DNA from: Pseudomonas tensinigenes
GTDB taxonomy: Bacteria > Pseudomonadota > Gammaproteobacteria > Pseudomonadales > Pseudomonadaceae
DNA: 64,000 bases
Direction: 5' to 3'
Assembly: GCF_014268445.2 (NCBI RefSeq)
Contig: NZ_CP077089.1
Span: 3,527,501 to 3,591,500 of the forward strand
In this document: piece by piece, positions 9,301 to 17,097 of the stretch
Position numbering within the stretch: the stretch's first letter is position 1
Layout of the letters: each line of letters starts with the position of its first letter
The notes under the pieces: generated by a model
What the model was told of the DNA's origin: nothing
The model's input: the letters and a program-made list of their open reading frames with translations, nothing else
The model's database searches: none
Position numbers and translations under genes: made by a program

Positions 9301-9514
9301 GCGTGCCGTCGATGTCGTCGAGGCTGAAGGTGATGCACAGGGCTGCCTGCAACGTGACAGGGTTTGAGACATCAGGCAGCGCCTGCTCGACCTCGGCCTG
9401 GACCGCGAGGCTATCGAGCAGTTGCTCTTCGCCTAGCTCGCGCAGGCGTCGAACGAAGTGCTCATCGGATCTGAGCAGGTCCAGCAGGCCCTGGTTCGAC
9501 TTCTCGGATTTCAT
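6317..9514 (-). CDS. Large STAND-type ATPase, last gene of the protease operon
   Basis: A 1065-residue protein without signal peptide or membrane segments. Residues 1-215 are helical and unrecognised. A FAGRGKEL motif (221-228) opens an NTPase of the STAND/AP-ATPase class. Walker A is SARGGLGKST (268-277) and Walker B is FLLILDTLE (384-392). A winged-helix-like region follows, then about 400 residues of helical sequence that could be a degenerate repeat sensor. STAND proteins act as nucleotide-dependent switches that oligomerise on sensing a ligand. The ATG at 9512-9514 overlaps the previous gene's stop as ATGA, so translation is coupled. A longer reading frame to 9751 is open but its extra part is out-of-frame sequence of the previous gene. 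The partners are serine proteases, suggesting it controls proteolysis. Confidence 0.75.
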   Translation of the reverse strand: MKSEKSNQGLLDLLRSDEHFVRRLRELGEEQLLDSLAVQAEVEQALPDVSNPVTLQAALCITFSLDDIDGTPEQIEVVLNEASVQISNGLSCLRLNDGFRGKVLLHAQQRGDLEPALQMTEKQDRLVLAQPATNAIDPESAWLRRLLRSEPVDLERYSQAQISAAYRSRLALCECEALLQSQPSLTEIRRQMQWLELLEPMRLMIGAPLRRPGITLEKDRFAGRGKELRELRSFVDELDSQGAMESFGRLVSRTGRMFSNKPRLMMISARGGLGKSTLISKFAYDHAVGRTMPFAYLDFDSAVLQPQNPLLLLAEVIRQISLFFPYSEYLENFIQELHKEVRISGQEQVVTKSEGIGLGDNAAYFLGFRAWLRTFIAERKTKAFLLILDTLELVQSDPRAIDGLQQFLRGLTDDDFPELIVVASGRAEVPELWDHQERNWNLSEMELEAFNQADAQRMVQRLGEQLLPQHWQPDWSGRMIGGAHSSAAREPLSLRIAVEAVRNAEPGKRDDLVDEIASMGEDCDPQSVDFVGRLYQKRILEHIGDPYARQLAWPGLVARSISRELARDVLAPECGLSAEQADIAFERLRREVWIVTEEGGVLRHRPDLRARTLPLMRRHNGALFNKICALMSAHHLDKKPAEPLEATYYHLLADDREAARILDADDSGRLRQLLLTRLEDFTSNSMVAQELSVRQASQLLPWTEFQTLSKSLAWSHFNQSGKALKAMGDRRVDPRVVMLSRTFEASSERKCNAAEQSILIKTGRWAEVRERDFVPPQDLEDLRAVVFLGNFFYSVSWMDSRWNTGYARFLASVNPEGLDWLTLVYMLLPSYVMSRDLYHQIDAQLAVTMPRKGVLRHRWLPGLRVALAFSTKSLRRTVELLSRYQDDRSSMGPLFSNAELEILQRSRALEGHRIKLRGSLLGGLLLGKDADRESNNAALNVLERAVTAIEHGSGYANEARQDIRSFALAGFADLAGPAGYLLSLSTRPPKELLKHMPKLNARKTSLDFIQLCRNAEQERELHGLLYGAQHGIAEPLLRDNLELMETVCDGWHFGLSEHFNRDQLP

Positions 9515-11598
9515 GTATTCGTCCAGATCGGCATTTTCTTGGTGAGCGTGACGCTGACCACGTTTTGTAGCAGCGCAAGGCGCTTGGCCGGACTGTCGGT
9601 CGCCCCTGCGGATAGCCTCATCATGTCCTTGATGGTGTCGATCACCGACTCGATAACTACAGCCTGAGCATAAGGCGCCGCCGACATGATGTCGTGCTTC
9701 AGCTTCTCTATGCCGTCCAGATAAGTCTGCTCGCCGATACTTTCCACGCACATCAGCGCGGGGTCGAGGAAAGCCGGGCAGTTGCCCAGAAACACCCAGC
9801 GCAGACGGCGAAGCACTTCGAAGGTGCCGTTATCGCTGTTTCCCATCTGCGCGATAGCAGCGACGAAGTCCTGGATCTCCTGGCTCAAGGTCAGGATGTG
9901 TAGGTCATCGAAAACCAGCCATGCGCGGGTCCAGCGCTCCACGGTCCAGAAATCCGGCTCGGTCTGGTTGGCTAGCGCCTGTATATCAGGGTCTGTTGCC
10001 CGCCCCATCACCCGATTGTCCTCAACCATCCGCTGGGCCCGTGCGCGGCGGTCTTCAGTGTATGCCCGCGTCGCTTCCAATTGTGCACAGAACCACTGTG
10101 GTACCAACTGCGAAGCCCAACGTCTTAGCTTGTCGTTGTCGTCTTCGGTACGGGCCGGCATCGGAGTACCTTCGCCGGGGGGTATCATGAACTCGTCTGT
10201 CAGTGTCGCTACGAAGTCTTCAAGGGTCGCAGGCATTATGTTGCGGTCCTTGTCGAAAAGCATCGTCAAGTGTTGGTGATCACTCTTGACGCAATGCTCC
10301 AGCACCTCCCAACTGAACGATTTCCCGCCCTGCCCCGCCTCCGGCACCATTGCGAAGTAACGCTCACGGGGATTGGCATCGGCGTGCTTGGAGTCTTCGA
10401 TCCATTTCAACAGCACACTCCGGCCGATCACCGGTCGGCAGTGCATACGGTCCTTGTCGAGATTCCACAGGCGTGCTGGCGCCGGTAGCTCGATATGCTT
10501 GATATGAGGTGCGATAAAGGCCTGAATGCTGTCGAAGCGGATCGCCTGGTTGGACTTGGCGACTGGATGGCCGGCAGGCTGAAACTTGGCGTTATGCATC
10601 CCGACCAGCTCGAACTGCTGGTTGAAGCAGGGTGCCCCAGAGGAGCCAGGAGCAGTAGAGGCGCTGTAGAAAATCCGTGTATTGGACGGGCACACCCGCT
10701 CGAAACGCCCGAAATCCAGGCACTGTGGCGCCCCTCCCGGGTGCTGGGTGATGACCAGCCGTTCATCCCGGGCCAGCTTGCCGGGCAGATGAATATCCGG
10801 CAAACGGACCCACGATCGTATCCGTCCGCCCGAGGGGCTTACGGGCTGCAAGCCAACCTCGTCATTCAGGCGAACCAGCACGAAGTCCAATTGCTTGCGC
10901 ATCGCTTCCTGCTGCTGCGGGTCCGGCAGGTCGATCTTGCCATCCTGCTCGAACGATTGTGCGCCGGTGACCCGCCAGTCCTGCGCCAGCCGCACGCAAC
11001 GCACTGGTGCCGGCACCGGCCCGTTCAGGCTAAGGGGAGCGCTGGCATGGTGGTCGAAGAATACCTTGAAGCTCTCCGGCACGCGCGCAGGCTCTCGATC
11101 CAGCGGCTCGAATACATGCATGGCCGTCAGCAGCAGATCCGGCCCGACCAGGAAACCCGTACCCTGCGTATCGTGCTGCTTGCCTCCTAATTCGTAGCTG
11201 CCGACTATGCAACAGACCTTCGGCTCGAACTCCGCCAGATTGCTGTGTAAGTTCCGGGACAGGAAGAAATTGTCGCGCTTGGCGAGCATCGCCTCGCGCC
11301 GATCCCCGTCGGGCATCCCGGGCTCCAGCAGGCGGCGCAACTCGTCGCTGGCGGGGATGCCGTGGCTGAGTTCGTAGAGCCCTTCGCATAGCAGTGTCAG
11401 CGACCGCTGCAAGCTGTACTGTTCGAGGACCCGCTCGACCACAGCCAACGCACGCGTCTCTATGGGGCCCGCGTAGGTCTTGACCAAGTGGTCAAACTGC
11501 GCCACCACAGGATGCTGTTCGACGAGCCCGCGCAGGGATCCCAACGGAACCACCTCAGCGATGCAACGCCCTAGCGCTGCAAGCTGTTCTGACGTCAT
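9511..11598 (-). CDS. Trypsin-like protease fused to a degenerate P-loop (inactive-STAND-like) module
   Basis: About 695 residues in three parts. An N-terminal helical domain (about 1-115) resembles in size and position the adaptor or effector-associated domains of conflict systems. A chymotrypsin-fold protease follows, with the catalytic triad visible at His161 (TAMHV), Asp238 (LDFVLVRL) and Ser320 (PGSSGAP). The C-terminal region has a loop PEAGQGGKS near residue 420 lacking the first Walker A glycine, and a Walker-B-like WLVFDDLH near 562. The ATG at 11598 is five bases after the upstream stop; a TTG at 11607, overlapping that stop, is an alternative start adding three residues. It ends in an ATGA overlap with the ATPase gene. 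Without a signal peptide it should be cytoplasmic. Confidence 0.7.
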   Translation of the reverse strand: MTSEQLAALGRCIAEVVPLGSLRGLVEQHPVVAQFDHLVKTYAGPIETRALAVVERVLEQYSLQRSLTLLCEGLYELSHGIPASDELRRLLEPGMPDGDRREAMLAKRDNFFLSRNLHSNLAEFEPKVCCIVGSYELGGKQHDTQGTGFLVGPDLLLTAMHVFEPLDREPARVPESFKVFFDHHASAPLSLNGPVPAPVRCVRLAQDWRVTGAQSFEQDGKIDLPDPQQQEAMRKQLDFVLVRLNDEVGLQPVSPSGGRIRSWVRLPDIHLPGKLARDERLVITQHPGGAPQCLDFGRFERVCPSNTRIFYSASTAPGSSGAPCFNQQFELVGMHNAKFQPAGHPVAKSNQAIRFDSIQAFIAPHIKHIELPAPARLWNLDKDRMHCRPVIGRSVLLKWIEDSKHADANPRERYFAMVPEAGQGGKSFSWEVLEHCVKSDHQHLTMLFDKDRNIMPATLEDFVATLTDEFMIPPGEGTPMPARTEDDNDKLRRWASQLVPQWFCAQLEATRAYTEDRRARAQRMVEDNRVMGRATDPDIQALANQTEPDFWTVERWTRAWLVFDDLHILTLSQEIQDFVAAIAQMGNSDNGTFEVLRRLRWVFLGNCPAFLDPALMCVESIGEQTYLDGIEKLKHDIMSAAPYAQAVVIESVIDTIKDMMRLSAGATDSPAKRLALLQNVVSVTLTKKMPIWTNT

Positions 11599-11603
11599 TG
11601 CAC

Positions 11604-12707
11604 TCAACCCCGTTCCGCCTGTCTCAACAACTTGCCAAGGTACTCATGCCGCTGTAACGCCGTCGCACTGATCGCCCGGTTCCCTACCCGCGGATCCCCC
11701 CAATAATGCAGGGCCTTGACCCGTAGTTCATCGAAACCGAACACCGGCCCACCCGAGTAGCCGCCGTAGGTCGAAGCGTCATGTACCAGCTCCGGCGGGT
11801 CGAAGCCGTCAAGTGCGAACTTGCGTCCGAAACTCAGGCGCTTGCAATCATCCAGCGTGCCGAAGACGGCGTTGACCTTGTCGTCAACCGCCAGTACGCG
11901 GCCGGGATGGCCAATTACATAGAGGTAGTCCAGTTGCTCGACCGAGTCCCGGGAGATCACCAGTGGCGTACTGTCCGCAACCGCTTCGATGCGCAACAAC
12001 GCGGCGTCGACCGGGTCGTCCGGCGCGGCGAGAAACGGCACATCGAGCACCCGGTAACAGCGCTGCCCCTGCCGTGTGCGCTCGAAGGCGAAGTCGATGG
12101 TCAGGTTGAATCCGTCCTTCAACTGCGCTTTGGTGGTTCCGGGCAGCCGCTGCACCAGAGGCTGGCCGTTCCCTGGTGGAATCAGCACATGACGATTGGT
12201 CAGCACCAGGTCCGGCCCAACCAGGAACGCGGTGCCCTGCCCCCAGGCGTTGCCCCAGGCATCACGCACCCGAATCGCGCCTGTCGCACCGTTGGCCTGC
12301 TTCAGATGTTTGCGGTGCAAATCAACATGGGTGGCCCAAAACTCTGATCCGGGGTGCCCGTCCAGATCCTCCAGATCGTCCTGTTCCACTCTCAGCGCCG
12401 GCCGCCCGCGAACCTGGATAACCGCTTCAAAGGCACTGAGTTCCTGGTCGCTCAGTTGCCAGTCCAACGCCCCTCCGTCCAGGCGTTTCATGCCGGTATT
12501 GGCAATGGCGACTAGGTCTTCAGCCAACGCCCGGGCTTCTAGCTCGGAGATTTGCGGGTGCTGGCTCAGACGTCGCGTGATGGCGTCCGCATCGGCCGCA
12601 CCTGGCAGACCTACGGTAGGGAAACTGGCCTCATGAAAGGTGTTTTCACGGGTGTCACCGAGCAGCATCCGCATGCGCGGCGCAGTCTTTTCCAGCTCAA
12701 GAGGCAT
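11604..12707 (-). CDS. Trypsin-like serine peptidase with N-terminal helical domain
   Basis: A 367-residue protein. The first 140 residues are helical or acidic and unrecognised. Residues about 141-360 form a trypsin-like peptidase with GTAFLVGPDLVLTNRHV carrying His173, DPVDAALLRI carrying Asp234 and TYGGYSGGPVFG carrying Ser318. All three catalytic residues are present, so it should be active. The start ATG (12707) lies inside the last codons of the preceding gene with an 11-base overlap and a GGGAG ribosome binding site. A longer open frame to 12842 is not likely coding because it reads the previous gene out of frame. There is no signal peptide, which is unusual for a trypsin-fold protease and points to an intracellular role. 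Confidence 0.78.
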   Translation of the reverse strand: MPLELEKTAPRMRMLLGDTRENTFHEASFPTVGLPGAADADAITRRLSQHPQISELEARALAEDLVAIANTGMKRLDGGALDWQLSDQELSAFEAVIQVRGRPALRVEQDDLEDLDGHPGSEFWATHVDLHRKHLKQANGATGAIRVRDAWGNAWGQGTAFLVGPDLVLTNRHVLIPPGNGQPLVQRLPGTTKAQLKDGFNLTIDFAFERTRQGQRCYRVLDVPFLAAPDDPVDAALLRIEAVADSTPLVISRDSVEQLDYLYVIGHPGRVLAVDDKVNAVFGTLDDCKRLSFGRKFALDGFDPPELVHDASTYGGYSGGPVFGFDELRVKALHYWGDPRVGNRAISATALQRHEYLGKLLRQAERG

Positions 12708-15606
12708 CACTAACTCCCACCTGGGCGATCTTAAAGGCGCCCTGCCCCAGCGTCCGGCGCAAGCCCGCAGACAGCGCCAGTGGCGGCAGGCTTTCCAGTT
12801 GCACGCGCTGGCTACGCCGGGTACGTAACTGGTCCAGGGCAACGCAGGACAACTCGAGCAGGCTTTGCGGGTCGCCGGTCGCCGGCGCCGCAGCCTCCAG
12901 CCCCGATGCGCCCAGCGCTTCGTTCAGTAGCGCGACTACCTGGCTGCGCAGATGGGTGGCCGGGGTGCGGAACAGCGTTTCCTGGCTGAAGGCGTGACGC
13001 GGGTCAAGCTTGAGCAGCGCCTCGGCATCAATGATCCCAGCGCCGTAATCGTCCTTCTCGGATTTCTCGAAATCCCCGGGTTGGGCGCTGGCAGCCAGCA
13101 GCGTGCGAAACAGTTGCTGCAGCGCAACGCCTTGCGGCAACCCGCGAATCAGTTCGTCGCGTCCGTGGTGGGCCAGCCACAAGGCCGCAACACCGGCCAG
13201 ATGGGCGGTGGCGAACGAGGTACCCTGCCCGCCGGCTACCTGGGACGGCGCGTTGCGGTCACTGGCACTTGCGCGCAACACGAACTCCGCTGGACCACTG
13301 ATAGCGACCGACGAACCGTTGCACGAGCCGCGCCAGGGCTTGAACTTCTCGTTGACCCCGGCAACCGCGATGGCCTCGTCGTAACGCGCAGGCCAGACCA
13401 CGGTGCTGGCGCAGTTGCCCGCCGCCGAGACAACAATAATGTTCGCCTCCACCGCCTTGCGCAGGGCAGTGTGCAAGGCATCGCTGAACAGTCCGCCGAG
13501 ACTCATGCTGATCACATGGGCGCCATTGCGCCGGGCATGGTCGATGGCCTGGGCCACCCGGCTCTGGTTGAACACCACTACACTCTCCAGGCAACGGATC
13601 GGCACCAGGGTCGCCTTCGGCGCTGAACCGCGCATCTTGCCGTCCTCCGGGCTGACCACTACCGACGAGGTCCCGGTGCCGTGCCCGGGATTGCTGCCGC
13701 CGCTCATCTGGTCGATGGGTGGGCGTCCGGGTTCCACCAGGTTGAAGGCACCGGGGTTGTTGTACAAACCTTCGGGCAGTTCGGTGTGCCAAGCGACCAC
13801 CCCGGTATCGGGCTGGAACACCCGAATGCCCTCGCCGCGGCTTGGCCGGCCCTGCTTCTCAGAGAACGCCCAGGCCTGTGGGGTGCGGGTCTTTACGATG
13901 GCCCAGTCGGGATCCTTGGGCAGCTCGTCATCGCCGGCCCAGCACCAGAAGGTCAGGTTGAAAGCTTCGGTTCCCGGATCCGGGAGCGTTGGCTGGTCGT
14001 GGAAGTAGTCGCTGCCCAGATCCGGATCCACCGTTTCGGCCCCGGTCACTTCGCGCAACAAGCGCGCCAAGTCGAACAGTTCATCGCGCGGCAAGGTGGT
14101 CAGCCCCGGCAATTCCAGCAGGCGGTGGGCGTCGAGTTCGGGATCGGCCGGGAACAACTGGCCGAGCTGCCCATACAGGCCGGTCGCCGTGGTGATGGCC
14201 TGGCTCAGCGAGGCGTCGTCGCGACCAGGCTGGCCTGTGAAGTTCAGCACGAAACGCTGCGCCTGGGTGTCGCTCCCACGCTGGTGAGCTTGGTAGAGCA
14301 GCAGTAACTGCTGATAGTCGCTAGTCACCTGAGCCGCAACGGGCGCCGTGGTAATGGCCGGCGTCGGTTTGGCAGCGAATACCGGCTGCGCGCTGACGTT
14401 CACCTGGGCCTCGCCCAGGCGAATGCTGATCTGTAGAGGTATGGTAATGGTCTGCTCGCAGGCCTGGGTCACCGGTACGCTGACCGCCGATGCAGGAGCC
14501 GGGGAAACCACCGGTGCAGGCGCCGCCACTACCGCAGCCGGCGTTGGTGCCGGGACCGGAACCTCGAGCCCTTTCCATACCCCGTCCAGCCCCGACCAGG
14601 CGGGCGGTACCGGCCTGGCGAAACTTACCCCGGCATCCACCACGCGGCTATCGCGTGCCAGTTCGAAGGCCGGTACGGCATAGTTGCTTTGCAGATAGCG
14701 CCCGCCGAAATGCAGGCCGAGAATCCGCCCGCCAAAGGGATCGAATACCGCTGAGCCGGAGGCGCCGCCCAGGGTCGAGCTGTCATGGCCAACGGCGCTG
14801 ACCATCCCGCCGAAGCTCTCCACCTCCAGGCGCGGCCCGAGCAACCCCGGCATCAACCGCTTGACCCCGTAAACGCCATCGAAGAGCTGATTCTGCACGG
14901 CGGCGTCATTGCGCGGATCGAAGGCTGGATAGCCGATAACTGCCACTTCCTTGCCCAGGTGCTCGGCCGGGTCGACGGTATCGAGCAGCAACGGCCGTTG
15001 ATTGTCGCGCAGACCTTCGACCTGCAGCAGGGCCATGTCCCAGTAAGGGTGGATCATCACAGTCTTCACCACTCGCAGGAACTGCGAGGCCGTCCTGTCG
15101 CGTTCGCGCAGGAAGTCCACCCCGGCGCTCACCCCCGGAATGAACACCAGGCCGCGCAAGCCGAGACCGCTGCAGAACAGTTGGGCAACGTGACGGTTGG
15201 TCATGAGCAGCCCGTCACCGACCACGAAGCCGGTGCCGCCATAGGGATACGACGGATGCCCAGGCAGCTCGATGCGGCCCACGGACGGCAGCGCGGCGCG
15301 CAAGGGCGCCCGGAAGCGTTCTTCATTCCAGGCAAGCCAGCGATGATGAGTGATCGTCACGTAATCGCCGTCGACGATGTCGATGGCGGGCCGCTCCTGG
15401 GGGATGATCAGGGCTTCGATGTAGAACTGTTCCTTGGGCGCCAGTGGCTTGCCGAGGGTCAGTTTCTCCAGGGTCCGCGTCAGCTTCGCCTCGGGCAGCG
15501 GGCCGATATTCAGCGGCCTGGAAGACTCCACAAAGCCTTCCAGACCGCTGTCCGGCGTCAGTCGCGCCAGATAGTTGCGCAGCAGATCATCCTTGATTGA
15601 GCTCAT
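12697..15606 (-). CDS. Dual serine protease: trypsin-like plus subtilisin-like (S8) domains
   Basis: First gene of the operon, 969 residues. Residues about 105-330 form a trypsin-like protease with His139 (MTNRHV), Asp190 (HPYWDMALL) and Ser283 (GGASGSA). A Pro/Ala/Val-rich linker (about 347-378) leads to a less-defined region (380-560). The second protease is a subtilase: Asp600 (QPDTGV), His642 (GHGTGT), oxyanion Asn731 (SAAGN) and Ser797 (GTSFATA). The C-terminal 150 residues are helical. Both triads are intact. No signal peptide is visible, and neither domain carries an obvious pro-peptide cleavage region. Carrying two unrelated serine protease folds in one chain suggests a proteolytic cascade or mutual activation. 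The ATG at 15606 has AGGA very close upstream. Confidence 0.82.
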   Translation of the reverse strand: MSSIKDDLLRNYLARLTPDSGLEGFVESSRPLNIGPLPEAKLTRTLEKLTLGKPLAPKEQFYIEALIIPQERPAIDIVDGDYVTITHHRWLAWNEERFRAPLRAALPSVGRIELPGHPSYPYGGTGFVVGDGLLMTNRHVAQLFCSGLGLRGLVFIPGVSAGVDFLRERDRTASQFLRVVKTVMIHPYWDMALLQVEGLRDNQRPLLLDTVDPAEHLGKEVAVIGYPAFDPRNDAAVQNQLFDGVYGVKRLMPGLLGPRLEVESFGGMVSAVGHDSSTLGGASGSAVFDPFGGRILGLHFGGRYLQSNYAVPAFELARDSRVVDAGVSFARPVPPAWSGLDGVWKGLEVPVPAPTPAAVVAAPAPVVSPAPASAVSVPVTQACEQTITIPLQISIRLGEAQVNVSAQPVFAAKPTPAITTAPVAAQVTSDYQQLLLLYQAHQRGSDTQAQRFVLNFTGQPGRDDASLSQAITTATGLYGQLGQLFPADPELDAHRLLELPGLTTLPRDELFDLARLLREVTGAETVDPDLGSDYFHDQPTLPDPGTEAFNLTFWCWAGDDELPKDPDWAIVKTRTPQAWAFSEKQGRPSRGEGIRVFQPDTGVVAWHTELPEGLYNNPGAFNLVEPGRPPIDQMSGGSNPGHGTGTSSVVVSPEDGKMRGSAPKATLVPIRCLESVVVFNQSRVAQAIDHARRNGAHVISMSLGGLFSDALHTALRKAVEANIIVVSAAGNCASTVVWPARYDEAIAVAGVNEKFKPWRGSCNGSSVAISGPAEFVLRASASDRNAPSQVAGGQGTSFATAHLAGVAALWLAHHGRDELIRGLPQGVALQQLFRTLLAASAQPGDFEKSEKDDYGAGIIDAEALLKLDPRHAFSQETLFRTPATHLRSQVVALLNEALGASGLEAAAPATGDPQSLLELSCVALDQLRTRRSQRVQLESLPPLALSAGLRRTLGQGAFKIAQVGVSDAS

Positions 15607-15808
15607 CGTCCTGCACTCGCTTGGTTGAGATGGCGTTCACTATAGATCAGGATGCCACTATGGCTGAGCGAAAAATGGCAATTCGGCATCATTGGGTGAT
15701 TTCGTGATTGCGCCGCAGTCGCCCGGCAATGCCGGTCGCGCGCCCCCCCCCGTCAAGAATCGCCGCCAACCCTTCCAAAAAGCACTCCACGGCAAACTGA
15801 GCGGTGAA
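15607..15808. other. Gap upstream of the protease operon with a short remnant frame and a run of nine C
   Basis: On the minus strand the frame directly after the lipoprotein stop stays open to 15689. It reads FTAQFAVECFLEGLAAILDG and further residues, weakly like the last helix of a TetR-type regulator. It may be chance. A C9 homopolymer lies at 15743-15751. The operon promoter should be here; TATAGT on the minus strand near 15640 is a possible -10 but has no good -35. Confidence 0.3.
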
Positions 15809-16738
15809 TCAGTTGCCGGCCTCTTTATCTAATTTTTTCTTCCAGGCGTCTAATGCAACCGGCCCCATCGCATCTGTCCATGCCTTGAGTTCAGATTTGG
15901 CTTTAGTGTTCAAGCCTGCCATCGAACCGCTCTCGACGACTGCGAACTTCAGATAGATGCTCGAGTTATCGTCTTTTGAGAAAAACTGCAGGGGGTCCGA
16001 ATATTGATCATCGCCCACCAACTTACTGTTAAGCGGAACGTTTTCTCCGGGCGAAGAAACAGTAATGCCGCTTACGCTGACAGGATCAGTCGCTCTGACC
16101 GTGAACTCACCATCCTTGAAGGATTTCGCCGCCACCGACAGCGACAGGCCAATGGTCCCCTCGGTACCTTCTTTCCTGGTAAGCGCCAAACTGGTCCGCG
16201 AACCCACCAGTAATGGTGCCCACTGGAGCGCTGGGGCCTCTGGTTTACCGGTAATGGCAACTTTTGTGTGGAACAAGATCGCCATCTGCGTTTGCGGAAC
16301 CTTATCGCCACTGAGTCGTACTACAGCGAAGCATTGAGCGCGCTGAATACTGTTCTTGTTCCCTGACCATGTTGCCGTCCACGACTTAACCGATCGTTCC
16401 TGAATTTCGTCAATTTTTGAGTTTGCCGCATCAACTGCCAGATTCCACACGACACCGCCAGCCGCTGTTAATGCAGCGGCGGCCAACTGGGGCACTTCCT
16501 CGGTTTGTGCGTCTAATAGAACATTGCATCTTTTCGCCCATTGACCTTGATTGGTTGCACCAAATAGCTGTTCCCACTGCGAACCAGTTCCTTCGAATGT
16601 ACTTTTTGCAATAGGAATAACCTGGGTTTTCTCTCCATCCCCTGTGGCAGGTTCAAGGGTACTTGTCGTGAGAATTTTTATTGACTGACAGCCACCTAGC
16701 GCCAACAACGAAATAACGATCAACAGTTGGTTTCGCAT
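15809..16738 (-). CDS. Orphan lipoprotein of unknown function
   Basis: A 309-residue protein beginning with a short lipoprotein signal peptide; the lipobox LGGC places the lipidated Cys at residue 17. The mature part has no recognised domain. A predicted amphipathic stretch VPQLAAAALTAAGGVVWN lies near residue 85, and beta-rich sequence fills most of the rest. It is transcribed in the same direction as, and 202 bases upstream of, the protease operon. It could be co-transcribed, though the gap is large. A role in the operon's sensing or delivery would be speculation. It shares no motif with bacterial gasdermins, the usual target of protease operons. Confidence 0.65.
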   Translation of the reverse strand: MRNQLLIVISLLALGGCQSIKILTTSTLEPATGDGEKTQVIPIAKSTFEGTGSQWEQLFGATNQGQWAKRCNVLLDAQTEEVPQLAAAALTAAGGVVWNLAVDAANSKIDEIQERSVKSWTATWSGNKNSIQRAQCFAVVRLSGDKVPQTQMAILFHTKVAITGKPEAPALQWAPLLVGSRTSLALTRKEGTEGTIGLSLSVAAKSFKDGEFTVRATDPVSVSGITVSSPGENVPLNSKLVGDDQYSDPLQFFSKDDNSSIYLKFAVVESGSMAGLNTKAKSELKAWTDAMGPVALDAWKKKLDKEAGN

Positions 16739-17097
16739 CTAAACGCTCCATGCTTGGGCCTGATCCGGTTATGGCATTGCGCCACGCCGCCTTGAGGTAT
16801 AGTCGATTCGCCAATCCGCTGCTGGCTTTCGAGTGATCTGGCCACAACCGCTCCAACGAAAGATCGGACATGCCCCAGTCTCTCCAACCTTCTCGCCTGA
16901 AGTTTTCTCCTCGGGTTGTTCTCAGGGCCGTTCCTCGCTGCGCGATACCGGATCACGCGCGCAAGGTCAGACGCCAATGAAAGTTTCAGACGGGTCGCCC
17001 CACCTAAACGATCTTTAACTACACTGCTGTTCTGATCGCCCCCCAACGACGATCCAGACCAGTGGGACGCAGCGGACCTTTATCGGAGACGGACCTC
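16739..17097. other. Intergenic region between the divergent lipoprotein and zinc-ribbon genes
   Basis: This 359-base stretch must hold promoters for the two divergent genes. No convincing coding sequence, -35/-10 pair, repeat or hairpin was found. TACACT (near 17021) could be a -10 for the plus-strand gene but lacks a -35 partner. Confidence 0.4.

Noticed and set aside
9515..9751. Upstream extension of the STAND ATPase gene to 9751
   Set aside because: The extra 79 residues are His/Arg/Gly-rich out-of-frame sequence of the preceding gene; the ATGA-coupled start at 9514 is standard.
12708..12842. Upstream extension of the second trypsin-like gene to 12842
   Set aside because: The extra 45 residues are Trp/Arg/Cys-rich out-of-frame sequence of the double-protease gene; the ATG at 12707 has a good ribosome site.
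15809..16738. Bacterial gasdermin next to the protease operon
   Set aside because: Gasdermins are often next to trypsin- or subtilisin-like genes, but this protein is a lipoprotein with a clear lipobox, without the small hydrophobic N-terminal pore domain expected of a gasdermin. No other small gene is adjacent.
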